Of a stretch of DNA of 64,000 bases, positions 24,801 through 34,046 are shown piece after piece. The stretch is from Hyaloraphidium curvatum. Lineage: Eukaryota; Monoblepharomycota; Hyaloraphidiomycetes; Hyaloraphidiales; Hyaloraphidiaceae. The number at the start of each line of letters is the position of its first letter. The first letter of the stretch is position 1. The notes under the pieces were generated by a model. It was given only the letters and a program-made list of their open reading frames with translations, searched no databases and was not told where the DNA came from. The stretch lies in assembly GCA_025558095.1 (NCBI GenBank), contig JAIVFI010000025.1, positions 310,001 to 374,000 of the forward strand, in the 5' to 3' direction. Position numbers and translations under genes: made by a program.

Positions 24801-27393
24801 CTTTCGCTCACGCCTCTTAGCCCCTTCGTGGGCTGGAAGATCTCGTAGAAGGTCAGCGGCTGCGAGGAGTGCACCGTCAGCCCAGAATGCTGGAGCTGGA
24901 AGCCAGAACGTTGCTCACCAGCGCGGGCACCGGACCACGATCCGGTATGCCCAGGAGCGCCTCGTTGGCCTTCATGGGGCCCCAGAGGAAGGTTTCGAAG
25001 AAGATGCGGCGCTGTTCAGCCTGCTGAAAGGCAATGTCCTTGGGCAAGTCCGTGCGGACAACGAGCGCCATGCGCTCTTCCAGAGTCAGGCTGGCGAGCG
25101 CAACCTCGAGCGAACGACTCCTCCGATCCCACAGGGCTTTCCCGGACGCGTTCTTGAGCGCGCCGAGGGCGTCCTCCAGGATCTTGCGCCAGTTCTGCGG
25201 CCGGCGGAGGTGGGTCTGGGCTGGGAGCTCGAAGTCCTCCACGGGTATGAGCCCGGCTTCCGGCTGGCGAACGAAGTGCCGCACTCGAGCAAGGAATACG
25301 GAATGGACGAAATCATCCAAACGAGCCGCATCACTCGCCATCAGCCGCCCACGCAGACGGATCTCGGTCGCTGCCGTCCAGCGGTGGAAGCCTCCTTCAC
25401 GGTCGACCGCCACCAGGCGCGAGACAAAAAGTCGTTCCTTCCTCGTCGCGGAGAGGGACGAGTAACTGCCGTCCGGACGACCCTGGTCCAGGTCGGAAAG
25501 CCCGGCACAGCACGCGTACTTGACAGCCTCACGCAGGTCCTTGGGCACGGTCGGCTCCAGAGCGTAGTCCAGCAGAGCGTCCAGCTGCGCCCCCGGGGCT
25601 CCGACAACGGCTGGAGCGAAAATCGGGTTCGCTAAAACAGTTGGAAAGAGCGGCGGAGGCGGCGAGAGGCCGGAAGGGGTGCCCGCGGTGGCCGGCGATG
25701 GTTCGTCGGCGACGGGCGCGGGGAGCCGACGTCGCTCGACGAAGTTCCGCAGCTTCCGGCAGAGGGCCGCGCGGACCTCCTTGCCTTTGCCTTTCTCGAC
25801 TGCGGAGCATATTCCGCGGAACTGGTCGGGAGGGAGGGAGGTGAGGGTGCCGATGACGTCCTTGGAGGCGGTGGCGCGGGCGTTCTGCAGCTCGTCCAGA
25901 AACGTGTTCCACGCCGATCCGAAAGCACCTCCATTACTGAGTCCTCGTAGTCGGCCATAGAGCTGGTTCACATCGTAGGCCTTGTGGACGTCGACCTCGG
26001 CCACTCCGAGTTCCCGGGCCTGGGAAGTCAAACGGAGGTCGGCACGCGTCAATGACGACGGCGACGAGTTCCCCACCTCCTGCAGCAGGCGGGCCGCTTC
26101 TCGAGCAGCGATGCCGTCGTCCACCGCGTTCCTGGGCGCGGCCCCGGGACCCGGTCCGGTGTCCATGCGGGTCGAGTTTGTGTCTCCCGTGATCTCGCCA
26201 GTTGCCGTTTCCGGTTGTATGCACCCGCTCGTGGAACCAAGGTTGTCGGACCGAAGCATCTCCCGCTGAATGCGCGCCTTCTCTTCCGCGCTGAGCTTGA
26301 TGCAGTGCCGAAAAGTGGGACAGAGATCGCTCTCCCCAACAATTCGTATCGCCCTCTCGACAGCGTCAATCAGATCGGCCACAGTGGAGGGACAGTCTCG
26401 CCGGACAAGGCGCTTCAACCGCCCTATCACGCGCTCACTCGCATTGAACTCGGGAGTACGGGGTCGCAGGTACACGAGGTTGAGGTTGTTGGCTTTCGCC
26501 ACCGCCTGAACCGCGAGGAACGATTTGCCGGAGGTGTTCTCTACAATCGCAGTACCATTTGCGGTCTTCTTTGCCCTCAAAGGGGATCCATGGTAACCAG
26601 CATTGTCAATCACAATGTTCAGCGCGTTCTTGGGGCCCTGTCCGTCTGCCTTAACAGACCTCAAGAAAGCGCAGAATCGCTCCGTGTTCATATTGCCACG
26701 GTAGATCACATACGAGATCACCGTTCCAGCAACTGCTCCCGGACGAGGACTTGGTGACACTGCGAGACACAGAGTCACCTTTGGACCTCTATTCCGCGGG
26801 AGGTAGACAACAGCGCGGCTTCCGCGGTCCGAGTACCCGTGGCTGCCCGGGTCGTTGAGCTCGAAAGCCGTTTCGTCCAGTGCGACCATGCGTTCCATAG
26901 GCACATTCTCGATGCGACTATGAAACAGAAGATGCCTTTCCGGTTGCCGTAAGGCCTCGGAAGACTTGACGGTGAGCCTCTTCCTAGTGACGCCATTTGC
27001 CTTCAGCAGCCGCGAAACGTGCTGCTGGGAGACGCGGATCCCGTACTTTTCTGCCAGAAAAAGAACTAGCTCCTGCTGGGTGACCCTGACCTGGCTTTTT
27101 GCCTCGTGTACGATGTCCTGGACCATCTGGTCCGTGACCTTGCGGCGGCTCCGGACCTTGCGAACTCCCTCTCTCGATGCCGGGGGCAGCGATGCCCACT
27201 TGATCCAACGAAAATAGGTCGTGCGATGTACTCCCAACGACGCAGAAATCTCCGCCGAGCTCAGCTTCCCAGTCTGCTTGAGCCGAGTTGCGATGGCGGG
27301 GCCGTCCACCAACATTGGCGTCCGGGGCACAGGTAGTTGTGAAGAAGCCCGAGGCGCAGAGTTTGCAGATGGAGATGCCAAGGCCACTGGCAT
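18812..27393 (-). CDS. Giant DDE transposase-Fanzor (RuvC) fusion protein
   Basis: Nine exons on the minus strand: 27393-24919, 24859-24279, 24224-21803, 21738-21258, 21204-21034, 20981-19679, 19618-19373, 19314-19085 and 19035-18812. They total 8,133 nt and 2,710 residues, with phases matching at all eight GT-AG introns (49-64 nt). Most introns carry stop codons, so read-through is impossible. Residues 1-370: helix-turn-helix plus IS630/Tc1-type DDE domain with D173, D263 and E320. Residues 987-1013: C2H2-like finger (CQIC ... HVETQH). Residues about 1,000-2,200: long acidic and proline-rich regions I cannot assign. C-terminus: RuvC-I D2229 (VVFCDPNRWFYM), RuvC-II E2551 (LVLINEYLTSQMCSKC), zinc ribbon C2558/C2561/C2584/C2587, RuvC-III D2594 (WMRDVNSCRSI), then a basic NLS-like tail (KRPGAVARGRGSAKKVR). 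This matches the Fanzor/TnpB C-terminus. Without intron 24860-24918 the second exon has no ATG, which supports one gene. Separate transposase and Fanzor genes remain the alternative. Confidence 0.82.
19085..20427 (-). other. Fanzor/TnpB-type RuvC nuclease module with zinc ribbon
   Basis: Spans the three RuvC motifs of the fusion gene. RuvC-I Asp is encoded at 20425-20427, RuvC-II Glu at 19399-19401 and RuvC-III Asp at 19212-19214. The block FGHASKGGPASRIVQFRAAL ahead of LINEYLTSQMCSKC follows the order seen in TnpB and Fanzor, and the split CxxC...CxxC ribbon precedes RDVN. TnpB and several Fanzors are RNA-guided DNA endonucleases; activity here is inference from intact residues. Confidence 0.82.
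26284..27393 (-). other. Transposase module: HTH plus DDE domain
   Basis: The first 370 codons of the fusion gene. An HTH (EISASLGVHRTTYFRWIKW) and a second, winged segment (VTQQELVLFLAEKYGIRVSQ) precede the catalytic core. D173 lies in MVALDETAFELND (codon 26875-26877), D263 in NIVIDNAGYHGS and E320 in PEFNASERVIGRLK, the positions used by IS630/Tc1/mariner enzymes. There are 56 residues between D263 and E320, because about 20 residues are inserted after the second Asp. No stop or frameshift interrupts it. Confidence 0.88.
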
Positions 27394-27498
27394 TGGGGCG
27401 CTGCCGGCGGAAACAGCTAGTAGCAGAGGCGATGTGTGCGACTAAGTGAACCGGTGCCGGCTGTGATCGACGCGACGGGAAAACAGCGCGATCAACGA

Positions 27499-28501
<1,003 letters not shown>

Positions 28502-28758
28502 ACGGGGACGCCGGCGGTGGCGATTGACGCCCCAGTTCCCCGTCGCGCACATTGGCGCTGCCCGCGTTTCGCTGTCTATGCGGAAGTGAAGGACTTCCGG
28601 AGATGCTCTGGACGGCCATCGATACCCGTTTATACCGTCGTCGCACTTGTTTGGTCCTCGAGATATTGCGTGAAATCAATACCATTGCGCCAACAGCACA
28701 GCATTCTAGGCGCCCTCCGAATGATGAGGGCGGGCAATCCGGCCAACGTCCATGCCAA

Positions 28759-29329
28759 CTAGTGCTCCCCTCCCTCTGCGCTCCGCTCCGGGTACACCAG
28801 GGGGAACCATTGCGCGAGGTAGGTGAAGCAGAAACTGCGCGGGGCCGGTGAGCGTTCTGATTGCGGGGCGGGTCGGCGAGACCCACATAAGGTAGCAGCA
28901 CACGAAGGTCAGGACAAGCGACGTCTTCGTCGTGCCGATGTTGGGGCCGCCGAACGGTGCCGGGTACTGCGAAGGGCGTCAGGGCCATGCGCGACGCCGG
29001 ATCGCGGTGCGCCCACCTTCGGCACGGCGATGACGATTGCGGACAGGGCGACGATGACGATGATGCCGACCCAGACCTGCGTGGAGTTGATGTTGTTGCA
29101 GTTCGCGATGACGCCGTTGCACGGGTTGGTGCCTGTGGGGGCGGCCGGCCGGGGGGGGGGCGGCGGGCGTCAGGGCCGTCCATCGCCTGCGTGCCGCAGT
29201 CCCCGCACCGTATGCGCACGGCTTGCCGGTGTACGAGCACGGCTGCAGCGGCGGCCTGCCCGGGTCGCTCTCGGGGTTCGTCGCGCGCGCCACGAGGTGC
29301 ACAAAGTGCTCGAACGCCGCGAGCGACAT
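28759..29329 (-). CDS. VMA9: V-type ATPase V0 subunit e
   Basis: Small two-helix membrane subunit of the V-ATPase V0 sector. Four exons; the core is QVWVGIIVIVALSAIVIAV (first membrane segment), then FGGPNIGTTKTSLVLTF, a second membrane segment CCYL, FCFTYLAQWFPLVYPER and a stop at 28759-28761. GPN and the YLAQWxPL tail are the family signature. The N-terminus from 29329 (MSLAAFEHFVHLVARATN) adds about 40 residues, with a cysteine-rich stretch, beyond typical 70-80 residue members. A later internal start would remove part of this, but the splice after PCAYG favours the longer form. It is divergent from MRPL11. Confidence 0.82.
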
Positions 29330-29347
29330 GGCGAAACACGCGCGGAC

Positions 29348-29353
29348 TATAAA
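29348..29353 (+). promoter_or_regulatory. TATA box candidate for mitochondrial L11 gene
   Basis: TATAAA lies 90 bp upstream of the L11 ATG, in a 113 bp region shared with the divergent V-ATPase e gene. Position and orientation fit a core promoter, but a six-base match in isolation is weak evidence. Confidence 0.45.
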
Positions 29354-29442
29354 GGCAAAGCCGGGCGCGGGGGGAGGGAGGAGCGATAGGGCGGTGGCGC
29401 TGGAGGGGAAGGGGTTGCACGCATCCACACAGTGATCCTGCG

Positions 29443-29895
29443 ATGGCATCGAAGGGCAAGGCCGCAGCGGCTAAGGCCGTGACGATCAAGCTGGTCGTGC
29501 CGGCCGGCAAGGCGGCCCCGGCGCCGCCCGTCGGCCCCGCGCTGGGCCAGCGCGGCGTCAAGGCAATCGACTTCTGCAAGCAGTTCAATGACCGGACGAA
29601 GCACCTGATCCCGGGCACGCCGACGCCGTGCCGCATCACAGTCAACCCGGATCGGACGTTCTCCTTCGTGACAAAGTCGCCGCCCACGGGATGGCTGCTG
29701 AAGAAGGCCGCGGGCATCGAGAAGGGCGCCGCGCGGCCCGGCGAGGAGGTGGCGGCCACGCTGTCGGTGAAGCACATCTACGAGATCGCAAAGATCAAGC
29801 AGGTGGACAAGCACGGCGGCGGCAAGCCGCTGGAGGTGGCCGCGCGCGCCGTGGCGGGCCAGTGCCGCAGCATCGGCATCAAGGTCGTGCCTTGA
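29443..29895 (+). CDS. MRPL11: Mitochondrial ribosomal protein uL11m
   Basis: Bacterial-type L11, which builds the GTPase-associated centre of the large mitoribosomal subunit. The 150-residue single-exon ORF reads PAGKAAPAPPVGPALGQRGV, then IDFCKQFNDRTK, TFSFVTKSPPTGWLLKKAAG and AGQCRSIGIKV. These match eubacterial L11 and not cytosolic eL12/uL11. A short basic alanine/lysine leader (MASKGKAAAAKA) may serve in import. It is one of only three intronless genes in the window. Confidence 0.95.
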   Translation: MASKGKAAAAKAVTIKLVVPAGKAAPAPPVGPALGQRGVKAIDFCKQFNDRTKHLIPGTPTPCRITVNPDRTFSFVTKSPPTGWLLKKAAGIEKGAARPGEEVAATLSVKHIYEIAKIKQVDKHGGGKPLEVAARAVAGQCRSIGIKVVP

Positions 29896-30419
29896 GGAAC
29901 TTGGACGGACGGCTGTGACGTGCGGCAGGTTAGCCGTCAGAGCAAACGGAAAAGGGCGCCACTGGCGTTGTACTGCCTCTGGGTTCTCTTTGGAGGAAGG
30001 CGGCCGCACGGAACTCTTTGAAGAGCGAGGGAAGGGTACAGCCCAGCCTGGCCCGGGGGCGATTGCGATGCAGGCTTTCGAGGAACGGGTCGTGTCCTGT
30101 AAAAGGAGCAGTCGTGCCTCCGCGTGTAGTTCCTCGTTGATCGGAGTTAGCCGATGACGCGGCAATCCCTGGTCGCGCACGTCCCTGGACGAGTTGAAGA
30201 CCAAACAGTCTCCGAATTCCTCCGCCAGAGGACATCCCGGGCGGAACAGCCCGGCGACGGCCGCCCGAGTAGGATTCGGCCGGCCCGGCATCCACCCGGC
30301 CCCGCGGGCCGCGAATCGCGTCCGGCCGCGTCTCCGCGGACCCGGCTTCTGCCCCCCGCCGCGGCCGCCCGGCCGGCCCCGCGGCTGCTCCCCCCGCCAC
30401 CGGGCACACGCCCGCGGAC
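29896..30419. other. Intergenic, MRPL11 to CDC25
   Basis: 524 bp between two plus-strand genes; it should hold the L11 3' UTR and the CDC25 promoter. A long open frame from 30154 enters CDC25 exon 2, but its arginine/proline-rich translation looks non-coding. Confidence 0.5.
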
Positions 30420-32199
30420 ATGCTCTCCTCGCCGACCGCAATGGCCGGGGCCCCGGGACCGGCGCCCGGGGACCTGCTCGCGGACTTGTTTGCCGCGGAG
30501 AGTCCCGTCACGGCCCTTGCGACCGACCTCAACGCCAACCTCGGGGTCCGGGAGAGGTAGATACGCAGCGCAAATGCGTTTTCCCGGCGACGGAGGCGGA
30601 ATGCTGACCGCGGGGTTCAGTCCGGACGTGCCCCACAGCCCGCTCCAGCTGGCCGGCAGGAGGAAGCTCGAGCTCGCGAGTCCGACGCCGGTCGTTGAGA
30701 AGCCGATGGCGTTCCCGAACCGGACTATGCGCAGGCATTTCACCGCGGACGTCTCTTCCTTGAGAGCACCGCTCGACTTTGGCGCCGTCGCACCTCGGCC
30801 GCTGGCGCCCACGGTCTGCATGTCTCCGCTGGAGGACGAATTCAACCCGCTCGGCCCTGGTGCAAGCACGGCGCCGCGGAAAGAGTCTGCGAGCGGGCTA
30901 TTTCCAAGCGTTTCCTCGTGGGATGCGTCCGCGAAGGCTGCCGTGCCGGGCTAACTGCGAGTGGCATTAGCAGTGGGCCGGACGCAAAACCGCCACCGGC
31001 AGACACCCAGCACAGTTCGGAGGTCGCAAATAAGGCGCGGAATGCACTGTTGGTTGACTACTGCGCTCGCTTTCTGTCGCGACTGCGGGCTCACTGATTC
31101 GCAGGTTTGGGACGAAGGCCGCCAGGAGCTGGCACCGGCAACCTGCAGCCGTCAAGCCACCTCTTACGAGGACATCCAACACTGCGCCGACTGCGCTCCC
31201 CATTCCGCAGGTTTCCGTGCGGCCCACCACCAAACCGCCTCTGCCCGGAAGCCCCATCACATTCCTTCCCTCTCCGACTTCCGACGAGGACGTCGAGCCG
31301 CCGAAAGCACAGGTTGCACCGGACTTTATGGCAATGGATTGGGCGGCCGACAGCCCCGTCCGTCAGTGCTCCGTTCCGGTGCAGGAGAGCGCCAAGCGCC
31401 GCCGGGAAGACGAGCATTCGCCTCCGTCAAAGAACCGACGAACCCACAGCGTTCCGGCCATGGAAACATGCAAGGAACCCGCACCGCTACCCCGGGAAGC
31501 CCCGCCCATCCTCCCCTACATTCCTACCGGCGCCTCGGACGGCATCAGGCGCATCGCCCCCGAAACGGTGCGTTGAGCTCGCCCAACGGGGATTTTACGC
31601 TGACGGTGGTCCTCCGCAGGTAATCGACCTGTTGAATGGGCACTACAGCAACATGTGCGACGACTTTCACATCATCGACTGCCGTTTCGATTACGAGTTC
31701 GAGGGCGGGCACATCCGCGGGGCGAGGAACATCCACCAGGAGGAGCAGATCCTCGAGGTTTTTCTGAGGGGATCCATCGTCCGTCGGCGGACGGTGATCG
31801 TCTTTCACTGCGAGTTTTCCAGCCACCGTGCCCCACGAATGTTGGCTCGCTGCCCGTCGCGCTGTCGTTGCCGCTGCCTCCTAACCACGTGCAAATCCAG
31901 GGCCAAGGTGCTCCGCAACGAAGACCGCATGCTCAATCTCAAGAACTACCCGGAACTGCATTACCCCGATGTTTACGTTCTTGAGGGTGGATACAAGGGC
32001 TTCTTCGAGAAGTACAAGGTGAGACAGATCGCCTGGGAAGTACTTCGGTATCATTCATGGCCCGATTCAGGAGCACTGCGACCCGCAAGCTTACGTGCAA
32101 ATGGCAAACGAAGCGCATCTTGAGCAGTGCAGACAAGCGAGGCGCGAATTCAAGAAGGTGCGATCGTATAGAGATGCGCAGAAGCGTGATCGCCTCTAG
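30420..32199 (+). CDS. CDC25: M-phase inducer phosphatase Cdc25
   Basis: Dual-specificity phosphatase that removes the inhibitory Tyr/Thr phosphates of Cdk1. Seven exons (30420-30556, 30621-30917, 30974-31048, 31105-31567, 31620-31840, 31901-32018, 32071-32199) give 479 residues. The N-terminal two thirds is a disordered Ser/Pro-rich regulatory region with many SP/TP sites and a possible NLS (AKRRRED). The rhodanese-type catalytic domain has IIDCRFDYEFEGGHIRGARN, the active-site loop FHCEFSSHRAPRM (Cys-x5-Arg) and YPDVYVLEGGYKGFFEKY, then a C-terminal helix (QCRQARREFKKVRSYRDAQ). Several exon joins in the regulatory part rest on splice signals and composition only, so the N-terminus is less certain than the catalytic half. 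Confidence 0.92.
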
Positions 32200-32394
32200 A
32201 AGCTAGATCGAAAGGACCTCACTAGTAAGACTAATTAATGAACTTCTTGGGAAGAGGCTACCAAACGAACAATTCATTTGGTCCCAGATTACATGGAGCT
32301 GCCGCCAAAGTCTACACGTCCTGATCGTTGCAGTTTCCGAATCTACTCACGGGAAATTGTTTTTCGGTCCCCATCGAGAAGGGAGCGTGTCCGA

Positions 32395-33945
32395 TTACGC
32401 CTTCGTCAGCGAAGGGAAGGCGTTGGGGTCCTCAAGGGTGACGCTGCCGCTGGCGCCGGCGCCCTCGCGACCGCGGCCACGCACGCCACCGCCGCGCCCG
32501 CCCCTGGATTCCCCACCCCGGCCGCGGGTCGACGGCCGGCGAGTCGTCTCGTCGGAGAAGCGCATGTCCAGCTCGATGGTTTCCTTGACCTTCTTGGGCT
32601 TCTCCTTCGTCGGCTTAGCGGTGCCCTAAACGAAAAGGCGTCGATCACTCGGCCAACAAAGAACGCCCAGCTTCCCAACCTTCCCGGCAAAGTAGACCTC
32701 GTCATCCTCCTTGCGCTCAAACTTCTTGGTTTTCCACTGCGACTCGTCAACGCCCTCGTTGGCCTTGCGGGCCGGGGCAGCGGCCGCAGCGGCAGTGCGC
32801 TTGGCGGCCTGGGCAGCCTGGTACTGCTCCAGAGTCATGAGCTTCGCGTCCTCCTCCTCCTGGCGCCGCCTCTCCTCTTCGGCCGCCTTGCGTTCGAGCT
32901 CCTCAGGCGTGGGCTCGGCGGGGGTCTCCTCCTTGGCCTCGCCCTCCACCTCGACTTTCTCGCTGTGGGAAACGCCACCTTTTAGTTGCAGTTAGGTAAA
33001 CGGAAGCGCAGGTGCATACCCGGTGGCCTCGGTTTCAGCGGCAATGCCGCCCCAGTTGCCCTTGCCAGCCACCTCCTTCTTGTCCGACTCGCTGCGGATC
33101 AGAACCGACATCAGTACGTACGAAGATCCACAAGGGCAACAAGTTGCTCACGGGTGCTCGATGTTGCTGTGGCGGTCGTACTCATGCCGCGGGGGACGGC
33201 CACCGAAACCGCCGCGGGCCCCACCGACGCCCCTGCCACGGCCGCGGTATTCTCCGCGCGAACGCTCGCTGCGGTCACGACGGGCCGCCCTCTCCTCCTT
33301 GGCCTCGGTCACATCCGGAGCGCCTTCCCCACCCTCACCGCCCTGACGGGCGAGGCGCGGCGGAACATTGCGGTCCTTCGCGACGGGACCTGGAAGACAT
33401 GAGCCAGGGCCGCCCAGCAGACCAAAGCGACAGACGCACCGTTACCGCTGCCTTCACCGGCAGCCCTGGCACCGCGGTTCGAAGCGGCACCTCCACGTCC
33501 GGGGTAGCCCGTCCTGATTTTGTTCTGCTCCGGGCGAGCACTGGTAGAGGGGACCAGTAAGCGCTGAACGCAACAATGCCTCTCCAAGTCCGCCGAAGGG
33601 GAGCCAAGAAGATAGCATGCTGCGTGGGCGCGATGATCGGGCCCACGGCGCACGCCAGTTTGGGGATGGGAAGCACCTTCCAGGTGGGAAGAAAACGCGG
33701 TTGCGACCGCAATCGCATCCAACCGTCACCGACGCCGGCATTTCTGTGATGCCCAGGCTATCCCTAGTCACAGATACCAACCGAGTGTCGTCCTTCTTTG
33801 CGGGGGCGGCCGCAGGCGCGGCCTCCTCCTTTTTCTTCTTGGCGTCCTTCGCGCCTGCCGCCGTCGCGGTCTGCGCCTTCGGCTCCTGGTTCTCCTCGTC
33901 CAGGAGGTCGAACAGGTTCCGCGAGTAAACACCCGCGTCCGCCAT
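32395..33945 (-). CDS. STM1: Stm1/SERBP1-like ribosome-binding protein
   Basis: HABP4/SERBP1/Stm1 proteins clamp inactive 80S ribosomes and bind mRNA. The start MADAGVYSRNLFDLLDEEN matches the family's opening (NxFDLLxDE). Next comes a Lys/Ala-rich stretch, then RGG-rich exons (RGEYRGRGRGVGGARGGFGG, HEYDRHSN) and GNWGGIAAE. The C-terminal half is charged (MTLEQYQAAQAAKRTA, KANEGVDESQWKTKKFERKE), corresponding to the SERBP1 'TLDEYLA' region. The end is another RG-rich run and TLEDPNAFPSLTKA. Several short introns occur. The start is 101 bp from the KNL1 stop. Confidence 0.85.
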
Positions 33946-34046
33946 CGCGGCTGTCCGACCGGCCGAAGCGATGGACGAGGGGTGGGAACGACGAGCTGCA
34001 GCGCTTAGACAGTTCGAAGCAAACAAAAAGACGAACACAGAAAAAC

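Larger units (their letters stand above)
18771..27498 (-). mobile_element. Candidate Tc1/IS630-type element carrying a Fanzor; ends unresolved
   Basis: The transposase gene identifies this interval as a mobile element or its domesticated descendant. The outer limits given are the starts of the neighbouring genes (RPC9 at 18770, BUD32 at 27499), since the element cannot extend further without entering them. I could not find convincing terminal inverted repeats or a TA duplication in the 41 bp and 105 bp flanks. Intron size matches host genes, which argues for long residence. Confidence 0.6.

Noticed and set aside
24877-27393. Transposase read as a stand-alone 838-residue gene
   Set aside because: The last 13 codons and TGA fall inside a well-formed 59 nt intron, and the following exon lacks an ATG. 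I keep it only as the alternative to the fusion.
18771-27498. Terminal inverted repeats and TA target-site duplication
   Set aside because: No convincing inverted repeat could be found by eye in the short flanks; only a weak direct similarity was seen and is reported separately.
30154-30419. Upstream start for CDC25
   Set aside because: Its translation is Arg/Pro-rich low-complexity sequence and crosses a good GT-AG intron; the ATG at 30420 gives an acidic N-terminus that splices in frame.
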